Shown in pieces: positions 9,473-19,168 of a DNA stretch of 64,000 nt. The stretch covers positions 496,001 through 560,000 of the forward strand of contig CBFIHP010000001.1 of the NCBI GenBank assembly GCA_965662355.1, written 5' to 3'. Below the pieces are notes generated by a model. That model saw nothing but the letters and a program-made list of their open reading frames with translations, ran no database searches and had not been told where the DNA came from. The stretch comes from GCA-2683825 sp965662355. GTDB lineage: Bacteria; Planctomycetota; UBA1135; GCA-002686595. Every line of letters begins with the position of its first letter. Position 1 is the stretch's first letter. A program made the position numbers and the translations under genes.

Positions 9473-9799
9473 TCAATTCCCGCTTCGAAGGCGAAGCGGA
9501 ACGTAGTCCCGCCCTGCGTAGACATCGCCTTTCAAGCGCTCGGCATGAAAGCCGGGTACGGTCAGGGTCTTCGGTTCGGGATGCAGGCCCCCTTCGATCG
9601 CGTGGCGTGCGAGCGTGTGAATCGGAACCTTGCGTGTTTTCGTCCGGACCGTCGGTCTCTCGACTGGCCAGTGCGTGCCTGTGCGACGGAAAACCCTGAA
9701 CCACAGTATGGCGTAGGTGCCAAAGCTGACTGCGAGCACCACGAAGAGGGGCTCACGCATGACTGCGGCGAACTGCGAGAAGTTGTCTGCTAGCTCCAT
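9473..9799 (-). CDS. Small single-span membrane protein, unknown
   Basis: 108 residues. The start at 9799 is chosen because AGGAG (9810-9806) stands six bases before this ATG; longer in-frame versions lack that. One hydrophobic segment (about residues 14-34, PLFVVLAVSFGTYAILWF) anchors it, followed by a basic, soluble C-terminal half. I do not recognise a family. It runs convergently toward the molybdoenzyme operon. Confidence 0.6.
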   Translation of the reverse strand: MELADNFSQFAAVMREPLFVVLAVSFGTYAILWFRVFRRTGTHWPVERPTVRTKTRKVPIHTLARHAIEGGLHPEPKTLTVPGFHAERLKGDVYAGRDYVPLRLRSGN

Positions 9800-9964
9800 C
9801 GGTATCTCCTCCGATTTCAGATTGTGAGAGAGGGACCGGTCGTGATCGGCCACGGTCGCGAGGTTCGACATCTCCCACACCAATCCTTGAGAGGCGGACG
9901 ATTCTCTGACGCTACCCGCAACGTTCCGAAACGTGGTTGCGGTCAAGCTTTCCTGCGGTTGCCC

Positions 9965-10474
9965 TCAAACGGGCAGGCGCGCGAATTCGACCAACGTAGT
10001 CCCGCGCACGAAACCAATTCCCATGTGACCGATTTGCACGCGATGGATGATGTTGCGTGCGGTCTCGAGATCGCGCTGTGTGCCGTCCCGAAGCTCGACG
10101 GTATGGAGGTAGCGAGTCGTGGTAGCTCCCTCCCCTGTGATTTGGGTGCGTTCCCCGACGATCAGGAGCGGCAGACGATCCAGGTGTGCTTGGTCTGCAC
10201 CGCTCGATTGGAGGAACTGACGCAGCAATCCGTATATGCCGAAGCCGACCAGGATCATGGGCACGAAGGCCAGGGGTGCGCAGATCGTGGCGATACCGCC
10301 CGCGAGCAGCAGGCCGATGACCATCAAGCCGAGCACGAAGGCCAGGAGCGCCAACTTGTGGATGCGAGGATTTGCAGGAGTGTGCTGCATCCACGCGGAG
10401 AAGTCCGCATGTGCCTCGAGGGCACGAAAACGCCCCGCCGCGTCTTCACTGGCGCCGGGGCTCGTGTCGCTCAT
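9965..10474 (-). CDS. Membrane protein of unknown function
   Basis: 169 residues from ATG at 10474; a GTG one codon earlier is possible. A soluble N-terminal 40 residues is followed by two adjacent hydrophobic segments (about residues 42-92), then a beta-rich cytoplasmic-looking domain containing a threonine-rich stretch ITGEGATTTRYLHTVEL. No known family is recognised. It lies 46 bases downstream of the SPFH gene on the same strand and may be co-transcribed with it. Confidence 0.65.
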   Translation of the reverse strand: MSDTSPGASEDAAGRFRALEAHADFSAWMQHTPANPRIHKLALLAFVLGLMVIGLLLAGGIATICAPLAFVPMILVGFGIYGLLRQFLQSSGADQAHLDRLPLLIVGERTQITGEGATTTRYLHTVELRDGTQRDLETARNIIHRVQIGHMGIGFVRGTTLVEFARLPV

Positions 10475-10520
10475 CACCCGCTCGATCGAAACTGCAAGGC
10501 AAGCGAACGGGTTTCGTCGC

Positions 10521-11648
<1,128 letters not shown>

Positions 11649-11840
11649 GGCACCTGCCTCCGCTGTCCTTGTACTAAGAAACGGTTTTTCGGGCCCAACG
11701 GCCCAGAAGTGGGGAGTATACGCCGGCTTCGTGGGTCTCTTCAGGTGGATTCGGCACATTCGGCCCAGGGTCGGGGAGTGTGGTAGTAATGGTCGCGGCC
11801 TCGCCAGGCCGCATCAGGCCTCTTCTGGATAGAACCGCCC

Positions 11841-13199
11841 ATGATCGCCACAGCTCTGACCTGGATGTCTTTTCTCGCTTCTGCTTGCGAAGGAGGGCCT
11901 GCAAGAGCGCCGTCCCCCGAGCTTCCCCGAATCCTGCCGCTGAGGGAGCGGGCCTTGTTGCAGGACCGCTGGCTTGCCGATCGCCTGAACACGGTGGCTC
12001 CCATGCTCATGCGGCGCGAGGGGATCGACTGCTGGGTGATCGTCGCTCGGGAGTACAACGAAGATCCGGTCGTCGAGACGATGCTTCCAGCAACATGGCT
12101 GGCGGCAAGGCGCCGTACCGTTCTCGTGTTTCACGACGCCCGAAAGAGCGCCGACGCGGATCCCGAGCTGAAGCGCTACGCAGTGGCCCGTTATGCGATC
12201 GGAGACCTCTTTCCCGGTGCCTGGAACAAAGAGGAGCAGCCCGACCAGTGGCGTCGCCTTGCCGAGCTGATCGGTGAGCTGGCACCCCGAAGAATCGCGC
12301 TGAACGTTTCGCCCGACTTCGCCCTCGCCGATGGGCTCAGCCACAGCGAACACCAGAGCCTGCTAGACGCCCTCGCCCCCGAGCAAAGGCAACGGATTGT
12401 CTCCGCCCAGAACCTCGCCATCGGATGGCTCGAAACCCGCACGGCTCTCGAGCTGGAGCGCTATCCCGAGATCTGCAAGATCGCCCACGTCATCATTGCG
12501 GAGGGTTTTGCGGCCGTGAAACCGGGGCAGACCACGACCGCCGATCTCGAGTGGTGGTATCGCGAACGAATCGCGGATCTGCGACTCGACACGTGGTTCC
12601 ACCCCTCGGCCCTCGTGCAGCGCCACGAGGACAGCTTGCACTCGGGCAGTTTTGCTTCCCATCCCGAAGACGAAGTGATTCAGCACGGCGACCTCGTGCA
12701 CATCGACTTCGGGATCACGTATCTGGGCCTGAACACCGACACGCAGCAGCACGCCTACGTCCTGCGTCCTGGTGAAGAGGATGCACCCCAGGGCCTGCGC
12801 AAAGGAATGACGATCGGAAACCGCCTACAGGACATCCTCATGGAGAACTTCATCGAGGGGCGCACAGGCAACCAGATTCTCGGTGCCGCGATCGATGCCG
12901 CACGGAAAGAGGGCATCGAGCCCACCATCTACACCCATCCCCTGGGATTTCACGGTCACGGCGCCGGCCCGACCATCGGGCTCTGGGACCAACAGGGAGG
13001 AGTGCCCGGTCGTGGCGACTACCCGCTGCACGCGAACACGGCCTATTCCATCGAGCTGAATGCAGCGGTCTCGATTGCGGAATGGGGCGACCAAGTCGTG
13101 CGGATCATGCTGGAGGAGGATGCCTTCTTCGACGGAAAGAAGACGCGCTTCCTCGACGGCCGCCAGGAGAGCTTGATCCTCATCGGGTCCACGCCGTAA
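11841..13199 (+). CDS. M24-family metallopeptidase (Xaa-Pro aminopeptidase-like)
   Basis: 452 residues. The N-terminal creatinase-like domain precedes a pita-bread fold with the dinuclear metal ligands in order: D in HIDFGI, D in LNTDTQQH, H in THPLGFHGHG, E in SIELNAA and E in RIMLEED. The enzyme should cleave N-terminal residues before proline or a related peptide. The first 16 residues end in LASAC, which could be a weak lipobox, but the basic N-terminus of a signal peptide is lacking and no Shine-Dalgarno decides the start. It is divergent from the SPFH gene across about 190 bases. Confidence 0.88.
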   Translation: MIATALTWMSFLASACEGGPARAPSPELPRILPLRERALLQDRWLADRLNTVAPMLMRREGIDCWVIVAREYNEDPVVETMLPATWLAARRRTVLVFHDARKSADADPELKRYAVARYAIGDLFPGAWNKEEQPDQWRRLAELIGELAPRRIALNVSPDFALADGLSHSEHQSLLDALAPEQRQRIVSAQNLAIGWLETRTALELERYPEICKIAHVIIAEGFAAVKPGQTTTADLEWWYRERIADLRLDTWFHPSALVQRHEDSLHSGSFASHPEDEVIQHGDLVHIDFGITYLGLNTDTQQHAYVLRPGEEDAPQGLRKGMTIGNRLQDILMENFIEGRTGNQILGAAIDAARKEGIEPTIYTHPLGFHGHGAGPTIGLWDQQGGVPGRGDYPLHANTAYSIELNAAVSIAEWGDQVVRIMLEEDAFFDGKKTRFLDGRQESLILIGSTP

Positions 13200-13228
13200 G
13201 CCGTACCCTCTTGATTCGAGGTCGCGAG

Positions 13229-13795
13229 CTAACGGTGTAGGACTTCGTCGAGTATGGCGAGGTGGTGTTCGGTGTGAATTCGAGCGAAGCGAATCCATTC
13301 CCGTGCCGTGAGATCGCCGAGGAGCTGGTGGGGAATGGCGCGCGGGGCTTGCTCGAGAGCAGCCACGTCTTCGGCCAGAGCACCGCGAGTTTCTTGCATC
13401 TCCCTGGTGAGTGCCTGGAGGAGCTCCAGGTTGATCTTCTTGGGCGGCTGCACGAAGCGCGGTGCCGTGGCGACCCCGCGGGGGATGTTGCCATCGGCGA
13501 GAATGGCGAGCTTGTCATCCTGGCGATCCTCGGGATCGCGGATCAGTCGACCACTGTCCTTGACCAGCGAGATCGCGTTTCGGAACGAGAGGTCACAGGC
13601 GAGGATCAAGTGAAAGGCATGCTCGCCCGCGCTCCAGCCCGAGACACCCGGCGCCTTTGCGAAGAGCACCTCGGGGTCGAGTGCATTCACCACTTCGACA
13701 TGCTTCAGTGAGCCTTCGAGGGCTTGCAGGTTTTCGCGTGCATCGAAAACGAGTTCATCGGAGGTGGGGTTCGTGGGCATCGTTCGGATTTGCAT
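13229..13795 (-). CDS. DinB-like four-helix-bundle protein
   Basis: 188 residues. The ATG overlaps the upstream stop (TGATG at 13797-13793), fixing the start and showing coupling to the GAF gene. The DinB/YfiT fold is indicated by the three-histidine metal site: H in AGEHAFHLIL (about residue 60) and the late HTEHHLAIL pair. Members act as metal-dependent thiol transferases or have unknown roles. It is the last gene of a three-gene coupled unit with the membrane protein and the fRMsr-like protein. Assignment to the superfamily is good; no substrate is known. Confidence 0.8.
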   Translation of the reverse strand: MQIRTMPTNPTSDELVFDARENLQALEGSLKHVEVVNALDPEVLFAKAPGVSGWSAGEHAFHLILACDLSFRNAISLVKDSGRLIRDPEDRQDDKLAILADGNIPRGVATAPRFVQPPKKINLELLQALTREMQETRGALAEDVAALEQAPRAIPHQLLGDLTAREWIRFARIHTEHHLAILDEVLHR

Positions 13796-14400
13796 CAAAG
13801 GTCGTCGCCGGTGATGTCCTTGCAGCGCGAGAGCGTTGCGAAGAGCACGTCCATCGTGCGCACATCGGCCGGGTCAACCGTTTTGGTGGCGTCCAGATCC
13901 CAAACGGCGATCGCGTGTCCCAGAGGGTTTCGGACTGGGCAGACAATCCCGGAAATCGTGGCCAGGCCGCTGGTTGCATCGCAGGAGACGTATCCGGGCC
14001 ATTGCTTGGTCTCATAAGCCGCCATCGTTTGGTTCAAGGACAATGCGTCGAAGCACATGCCGGAACTCAACGGGCCACCGCTTCGTTCCAGGGAAGAGCA
14101 AACCGGCGGTCCATAGGCATGCCCCGAATGGATCGCCGAACGATCGTTCCCACGGATGCTGTAGTACCCGTTCCACAACCAACCGAAAGGCTTCATCGCC
14201 TCGCCGATCAAGGGCGGCAGTGCCTGCATCAATTCGGCCGTTGGTTTTGTGAGAAGGTTCTGCGTGCCATCGATGATCGATCGCAAGGCGGCCCGCCGCG
14301 ATTCACTGGTCGTGAGGCGTTCGAGGGCCACGTTCAGTTCGACGAAGCGCCTAAAATCGGCCGGGTTCAAGTGTTCGTCGTAGGTCGTATCCATGTTCAT
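13795..14400 (-). CDS. GAF-domain protein resembling free methionine-(R)-sulfoxide reductase
   Basis: 201 residues. ATGA overlap with the upstream stop (14400-14397) sets the start. Residues 50-195 form a GAF domain with the fRMsr landmarks: WLWNGYYSIRG near 75, then cysteines C101, C116 and C140 (YVSCDATS) at positions matching the three redox cysteines of E. coli MsrC. The usual function is reduction of free Met-R-sulfoxide with thioredoxin. An extra helical N-terminus of about 50 residues is unlike the short E. coli enzyme. Coupling to a DinB-like thiol-transferase fold supports a redox/thiol role (inference). Simple ligand-sensing GAF function is the alternative. Confidence 0.75.
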   Translation of the reverse strand: MNMDTTYDEHLNPADFRRFVELNVALERLTTSESRRAALRSIIDGTQNLLTKPTAELMQALPPLIGEAMKPFGWLWNGYYSIRGNDRSAIHSGHAYGPPVCSSLERSGGPLSSGMCFDALSLNQTMAAYETKQWPGYVSCDATSGLATISGIVCPVRNPLGHAIAVWDLDATKTVDPADVRTMDVLFATLSRCKDITGDDL

Positions 14401-15983
14401 ACAGCAGGCTCGAGGGTCGGGGCTTCTCGTCTGCGCATGGCGAAGATACAAGCGGCAAGCCCTCCTAGATAGGCCAGAAAAAAGGCGCTTTGTAACCAAG
14501 CATTCGCCACGAAGAAGGCCTCTTGGTCGAGCACCGGGATGCGCGGTCCACGCTCGAAGAGCCAGCCAAGGAAGAACGGAATGGGGTTCTGCACCGCAGG
14601 GTCGTCCAGGTTGGCCAACAGGTTGGCCTCGTGGAACATCAAGCCAAGCATGTTGGCGGCCAAGCTGGCTGCGAGGGCGATGAAGAAAAGTACGCGTACG
14701 CCTTTGCGGTCGAAGCGCAGGGCCGCGACGCCAAGGGCGAGGAAGGGGACGCCGTAGATGAGGTATCGCGGCCCGAAGAAGAGCGGGAACGAACTCCAGT
14801 AGATCTCGCCGTTCGCGCTGGCGATCACCCAGAAGTAGATACCGAACTGCGCCAGGCACAGGATCGCGACACGCTTGTTGGCGGGCTCTTTCAGTGCGCG
14901 CACGTGGCCGACCAGCCCGAACAGAAGCACGGGTGAAAAGAAGAACAGCCCCTTGAAGCTACCGAAGGTCAGTCCTTTCAGTGCGGCCCAGCTGGGGATC
15001 AACCCCAGCCCTACCAGGCCCTTTTCGGTCAATTGACCGAAGTTGATGCGCTCGCCCTTGTAGTCGAAGGCCAGGTTGTGCTCGTGCCAGACGCGAAACT
15101 GATAGGGCGTCTTCAAGGGGTTGCCGAGCAACCACCAGTGATACGCCGCGACCAGCACAGCGATGGTGGCTACACCCGAGATGAAAGGCAGGATGTCACG
15201 CTTGTTCTTGGCTTGAAAGAAGTGAAAGACACCTAGCAGCGTCAAGCCGAACACAGCTATGTAGTCGACGGGAACGGAGTAGCCCGCCAACAACCCAAGC
15301 GCGTACCAGAGTCGCCTCGACTTTTCCTTGCCGTCGAGGTGGTGCAAGGCGACGTACGCTATCAAGAGCGTGGCCAGCCATTGGCGTGAGTAGACGCATG
15401 CATAGCAGGCGATCAGCGTGCCACTGGCGGCGGCAAGGGTCCCTAACAAGGCGAAGCGTTTCTCGACACAGCGCCGCCGCAGGACCTGGTAGAGCTTGGC
15501 GAAGAACAAGCCGGTCAGTGGACCGAGAAAGAGCCAGACCATCGCCATCTGTGTGTAGACCACCTTCATCGGCAGCTGCTTGGGCCGCTTGTACGTGAAG
15601 TGGTTGTTGGCCCAGCGTTTCTCCGCGTGGGGAAGAGCTCCGATGGCCGGCCGCAGCACCATGTAGTAGGGCACCGCGATCAACCATTGCCCTGGGCCAA
15701 AGCCGGCGTAGTAATGGCCCTCTTTCACCATCAAGTCGATCGCGGCGTGCTGATCGACCTCGAGCGTGCCTTCTTCGACCACGTTGACCGACGTCGAGAC
15801 GATCGCATCGGACATGATTGTCCCCACCGGATGCACGAAGAGCGCACATTGCAACCAGCAGAAGAGGAAGATCGGAAGAGGGAAACGCGGCTGCAAGGGA
15901 TGGCGCTCGTGGGGTGGTTCCCGGACGGTCAGAGCCCGTGCGCGGGTGAGGGATATTAGTGCCTCGCCGGGGCCCGATTCCAA
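14397..15983 (-). CDS. Polytopic membrane protein, GT-C/ArnT-like glycosyltransferase fold
   Basis: 528 residues with about ten hydrophobic segments. The first periplasmic loop after helix 1 carries an acidic residue (TIMSDAIVST) and the phrase YAGFGPGQWLIAVPYYM, both typical of GT-C polyprenyl-phosphate-sugar transferases and their relatives. The C-terminal cytoplasmic tail is short. The start is uncertain: the first hydrophobic helix (about residues 33-55) must be kept, but the preceding 30 residues are hydrophilic and could be over-extended. It leads a coupled unit with the GAF and DinB-like genes, overlapping by ATGA. Confidence 0.7.
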   Translation of the reverse strand: MESGPGEALISLTRARALTVREPPHERHPLQPRFPLPIFLFCWLQCALFVHPVGTIMSDAIVSTSVNVVEEGTLEVDQHAAIDLMVKEGHYYAGFGPGQWLIAVPYYMVLRPAIGALPHAEKRWANNHFTYKRPKQLPMKVVYTQMAMVWLFLGPLTGLFFAKLYQVLRRRCVEKRFALLGTLAAASGTLIACYACVYSRQWLATLLIAYVALHHLDGKEKSRRLWYALGLLAGYSVPVDYIAVFGLTLLGVFHFFQAKNKRDILPFISGVATIAVLVAAYHWWLLGNPLKTPYQFRVWHEHNLAFDYKGERINFGQLTEKGLVGLGLIPSWAALKGLTFGSFKGLFFFSPVLLFGLVGHVRALKEPANKRVAILCLAQFGIYFWVIASANGEIYWSSFPLFFGPRYLIYGVPFLALGVAALRFDRKGVRVLFFIALAASLAANMLGLMFHEANLLANLDDPAVQNPIPFFLGWLFERGPRIPVLDQEAFFVANAWLQSAFFLAYLGGLAACIFAMRRREAPTLEPAV

Positions 15984-16070
15984 AGGACTGTGCCAGGGGA
16001 TCCTCGGAAGGGACTATGATTGTCGGTCCAAATACCCGAGAAGCCGCCCTCGACGGGCCATCCCAGAGCT

Positions 16071-16589
16071 ATGAGCGAAACGACGATCACCCCCGAAATG
16101 ACCATGGAGGCGATCCTCCAGTCCTTCCCCTCCGCCCAGCGCGCGCTCTTTCAGCGCTACCACATCGGTGGATGTTCGTCCTGTGGGTTCCAACCGAGCG
16201 ACACTCTGGGTCAGGTTTGCAGGGACCACAACCTGCTGGACACCAACGAAGTCGTGCGTCACATCCTGAACTCGCACGAGGCGGACCAACGGCTACAGGT
16301 CGATCCGGCCCAGGTCCAAGCCTGGCTCGATGCGACCGACGAGCTGCACTTCATCGACGTGCGCATGCCCGATGAGCGTGAGGCCGATCCATTCCCCGAG
16401 GCGGAGGCCCTCGACTTCGACGACCAGGGCAAGTACATGGCTCTGCCAAAGGACACGCGCATCGTCTTTGCCTGCCAGAGCGGTATGCGCTCGCTGGACG
16501 TGGCGGCGTACTTCGTGGGCCACGGTTTCACGCAAATCCACTCGATGCGTGGCGGCCACGACGCTTGGAACGGCGCGTCGGTTTCGTAG
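16071..16589 (+). CDS. Rhodanese-domain protein with N-terminal cysteine-containing helical domain
   Basis: 172 residues from ATG at 16071. Residues 8-70 resemble the small DUF1858/ScdA-N type domain that often carries redox-active cysteines (C35, C38, C50 here). Residues 80-170 form a rhodanese domain with catalytic C135 in the loop CQSGMRS. It is expected to transfer sulfane sulfur. A short hairpin (ACGGC 16617-16621 with GCCGT 16626-16630) follows the stop within 30 bases but has no T-tract. Confidence 0.85.
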   Translation: MSETTITPEMTMEAILQSFPSAQRALFQRYHIGGCSSCGFQPSDTLGQVCRDHNLLDTNEVVRHILNSHEADQRLQVDPAQVQAWLDATDELHFIDVRMPDEREADPFPEAEALDFDDQGKYMALPKDTRIVFACQSGMRSLDVAAYFVGHGFTQIHSMRGGHDAWNGASVS

Positions 16590-16714
16590 AGGCGGTTCGG
16601 CTCCCGACCTGGAAACACGGCATTTGCCGTCCATTTCCCAGATCCGCGCCCAGCCCATGGCCCGCAACCAGTCCATGGAGCGGGTCTGTCCCGCCCCAGG
16701 GCAGGGATTGAATG

Positions 16715-16742
16715 TTGCGTTTCGGTGTCTCATTGGTACGCT
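16715..16742 (+). promoter_or_regulatory. Candidate sigma70-like promoter of the small RNA
   Basis: TTGCGT (16715-16720) and TACGCT (16737-16742) are spaced by 16 bases, predicting initiation close to 16750. A second possible -35, TTGAAT, lies at 16708-16713. These are partial matches to consensus; the position is supported mainly by fitting the start of the first hairpin downstream. Confidence 0.4.
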
Positions 16743-16749
16743 GGTGGTG

Positions 16750-16969
16750 TCCTTCTAGGCTCCCTGCTTTGCCTGGAGGACCGAGCGCTCCTGCCGACGC
16801 TCGACAACTTGACTCTGGGCCTAACCACCCGGAGGAGCTCCGCGGGTAATCCCTGCCAAGATCCCGCGGAGTTGTTTGGGAGACTCCTGCCGTTCTTCCA
16901 AGCACAATGCCGGTACCCCACCGGCAGACCCGCGCGGAGTCGTCTCTTCGGAGACGACTCCTTTTTTTT
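16750..16969 (+). ncRNA. Candidate structured small RNA with repeated C-rich hairpin loops
   Basis: No protein-coding signal is visible between the rhodanese stop and the pseudopilin gene. Read as RNA, the region folds by eye into consecutive hairpins: H1 16752-16760/16771-16779, loop UCCCUGCUUU; H2 16782-16787/16798-16803, loop CUCCUGCCGA; H3 16814-16819/16828-16833, loop CCUAACCA; H4 16838-16846/16863-16871 (9 bp perfect), 16-base loop with UCCCUGCC; H5 about 16876-16883/16894-16901 (8 bp, extendable), loop CUCCUGCCGU; H6 16908-16914/16920-16926, loop ACCCC; then the terminator. Four loops share UCC(C)UGC(C). I do not recognise the family; it is not 6S, tmRNA, SRP RNA or RNase P by appearance. 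C-rich loops usually pair with purine-rich ribosome-binding sites, or titrate a protein (inference). Confidence 0.65.
16936..16969 (+). terminator. Strong Rho-independent terminator, UUCG-capped
   Basis: GGAGTCGTCTC (16936-16946) pairs perfectly over 11 bp with GAGACGACTCC (16951-16961) around a TTCG tetraloop closed by C-G, followed by eight T (16962-16969). The T-tract makes it directional on the + strand. It is 347 bases beyond the rhodanese stop, so it more likely ends the separate small RNA just upstream. Confidence 0.92.
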
Positions 16970-16994
16970 GGCCGTTTCTCCGAAGAGCGTCCGG

Positions 16995-17495
16995 CTAGTA
17001 CCCCGGGTCGACCCATTCGTTCGACGAGCCCACGATCGACACTCTTCCCGTGCCCTGCTCTACCTGTACGGTGCGCCGCGCCTCTCCATAGGCGAGGGTC
17101 ACGGAGAGTTCCACGGTCGCCCGCCCGCGGGCGTCGTAGGCGATGCTTCGCGTGGGCTGAGCGACCTCGCTGACGTACACACCGATGAAGACGCCGTCGC
17201 TGGAGTAGCGCCGCTCGAAGGCGTGCTCGGTGCGCGGGTTGCGAACCGTTTCACCGGACTCGTTCATGACGACGTATCCATCCCCGTCCTCCAGGAAGGT
17301 GAAGTGGGAGATCTGGCCGAGATAGGCCGAGCGGTTCTGCGCCGCACGAAGATCGTGGGCGAGCAGGGTCGCTGCGTTCTCGAGCGTGATGTCGGCCTGC
17401 AGGAAGTAAGACCGTATGCCCCCGGCAGCTGCGAAGGAAAAGAGGGTGAGGACGACGAGCAATTCGACGATGGTGAGGCCCTGGCGACGCGACAT
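16995..17495 (-). CDS. Type IV pilin-like pseudopilin (GspH/FimT family)
   Basis: 166 residues. A prepilin leader MSRRQG is followed by the methylation motif LTIVELLVVL, with the conserved Glu at position +5 after the cleavage glycine and a hydrophobic helix. The 130-residue C-terminal domain is beta-rich, as in GspH/FimT. No other secretion or pilus gene is in the window, so it is an orphan. It lies 44 bases downstream of the phosphodiesterase gene on the same strand and may be co-transcribed. It converges on the small RNA terminator. Confidence 0.85.
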   Translation of the reverse strand: MSRRQGLTIVELLVVLTLFSFAAAGGIRSYFLQADITLENAATLLAHDLRAAQNRSAYLGQISHFTFLEDGDGYVVMNESGETVRNPRTEHAFERRYSSDGVFIGVYVSEVAQPTRSIAYDARGRATVELSVTLAYGEARRTVQVEQGTGRVSIVGSSNEWVDPGY

Positions 17496-17539
17496 AAGGC
17501 GTTTCTTCGACCAGTGGCCGGCGTCCCCTTGAGGCGGCG

Positions 17540-19168
17540 TCAGGGAAGGATTTTTCCGTCGATATCGGAAGGGACGGGTAGCCCGGCGCGGGAAAGGAGG
17601 GTGGGCAGGACGTCGGTCGTTGCGACCCGCGTATGGGACTTTCCCCGCTGGTGGCCCGGGCCGAGAAAGGCCAGCGGGACCTTGCGGTCATAGGGCCAGG
17701 GCGAGCCGTGGCTGGTTCCGTGTGCCTGAAACACCTTCCAGGGTTTGAAGGCGAAGACCAGGTCCCACGAGCGCTCGGGGTGGTAGGAGCGGGCCATGAG
17801 ATCGAGCAACGGGTCCTCCCCGAGCCCGGAGCTCGACCAGCCCTCGAGCTCCGTGCGCGTGAAGATACGCTGGATGAAGTCGATTTCGCTCAGCATGTCG
17901 ACGGCGAAGTCCTCGACCTCCTCACTCTCGAGTTCGCCGACACGCATCCGTTCGTGGGAGAAGCGCAGGCCACGCCAGCCGGCGCCCAGGAGAATCCCCT
18001 CGCCGAAGGACTCCGCCAGCGACTTGCCCATCGTCGCCACGGCCGCTCCCGAGGTGGCCAGCGAGTGACGCTGCGCCGGAAGGCCTTTACGCCGCAGGGC
18101 TTCGGGGAGCTCGAGAATCCCGTGATCGGAGCTCAGGGCCGCTACCCAACGGTCCCGGCCCACCTGCTCGTCGATCTGCCGAAAGAGCGTTTCGAGCCCG
18201 CGGTCCGCCCGCAGGAGAACGTCCGTGACCTCGTGGCTGTAGGGGCCATACGCATGGCCGAGGGTGTCGCAGGCGCTGAGGCCGACGAAGAGGTAGTCGA
18301 CGCTCTCGTCCCGACCCATCGAGTAGCGCTCGAGCGCCTGGCCCGCGAGTTCGAGGGTGTACAGGTCGATCAGGGGCGAGCTGAAAACCCAGCGGCCGAG
18401 GGCGGCCGTGTCTCCCCCTGCCCCGGGTCGCGGAGCACGGTGCGGAAACGTCTTGCGGCCGGGAGGTTCGCCCGGGCGGTCGTCCGCGTCAGTCCCGGAG
18501 CCCTCGAGTTCACCCTCGAGGAGCTCCTCCCACAGGTGCTCCGCAGAGCGAGGGATCCAGCCCTCGTTCCATTGGGCGACCCATTCAGGTAGGCGCTCGC
18601 CATACCAGCTGGAGGAGATGAAGCCGCCGATCGGCCGATTCCACCACAGGGCCAGATCGACGTCCTTGCCCGACGAGAGGATGGCTGCACGGTCCTTTCC
18701 GGCGATGGCGACCGTCACGGAATCGGCGTTGGCGGCCTTGAGGTAGTCGCCGAGGGCCGGGACCAGCAGATTGGTCGGGGAGGAGGAGCCGATGTTCTCC
18801 AGCACCCCCTCCGGGCCCAGGGCCCTCGCTCCAGGGTCGCCGACGCAGTACGCGATCCGCCCTGTATTGGGTGAGAGCCACGAGTTCGCGATCACCCCGT
18901 GCCGCGAAGGATGGACTCCTGTCCCCAGGGTCGCGTGGCCTGGCGCCGTATCACTGATGGCGTGCTCGTGGTGAGCGTTCTCCCAGACCTCGGCATCGAG
19001 AAAGCGCCTGAAGCCGCCCTCGATCCAGGGCTCCAGTCGGCGCAGGTGCTCGGGGATCATCTGGTCGACCGAGATGAGCACGATCAGTCGCGGAGGATCG
19101 GGGGTTTCCTGGACTCCGCCGAGAGCGAGGCAGAGCGTAGGGAGAAGGGGGGCCATAAGCGTGACCAT
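17540..19168 (-). CDS. Alkaline-phosphatase-superfamily phosphomonoesterase/phosphodiesterase, exported
   Basis: 542 residues; the N-terminus has a hydrophobic signal-like segment (MAPLLPTLCLALG) without a basic start, so export is probable rather than sure. The two-zinc active site is complete: D in ISVDQM, nucleophile T in SDTAPGHATLG, D and H in SACDTLGHAYG, DH in LSSDHG and H in HGTSHGSPWPYD. This arrangement is that of PafA-like phosphatases and nucleotide pyrophosphatases. It probably releases phosphate from extracytoplasmic esters. The start ATG at 19168 has a weak GGGAAG upstream. Confidence 0.85.
   Translation of the reverse strand: MVTLMAPLLPTLCLALGGVQETPDPPRLIVLISVDQMIPEHLRRLEPWIEGGFRRFLDAEVWENAHHEHAISDTAPGHATLGTGVHPSRHGVIANSWLSPNTGRIAYCVGDPGARALGPEGVLENIGSSSPTNLLVPALGDYLKAANADSVTVAIAGKDRAAILSSGKDVDLALWWNRPIGGFISSSWYGERLPEWVAQWNEGWIPRSAEHLWEELLEGELEGSGTDADDRPGEPPGRKTFPHRAPRPGAGGDTAALGRWVFSSPLIDLYTLELAGQALERYSMGRDESVDYLFVGLSACDTLGHAYGPYSHEVTDVLLRADRGLETLFRQIDEQVGRDRWVAALSSDHGILELPEALRRKGLPAQRHSLATSGAAVATMGKSLAESFGEGILLGAGWRGLRFSHERMRVGELESEEVEDFAVDMLSEIDFIQRIFTRTELEGWSSSGLGEDPLLDLMARSYHPERSWDLVFAFKPWKVFQAHGTSHGSPWPYDRKVPLAFLGPGHQRGKSHTRVATTDVLPTLLSRAGLPVPSDIDGKILP

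Noticed and set aside
16600..16995. Possible 6S RNA, tmRNA or SRP RNA
   Set aside because: 6S needs one long interrupted hairpin, tmRNA a tRNA-like end with a tag frame, and SRP RNA its GGAA-loop helix; none is visible, and the structure is a row of separate hairpins.
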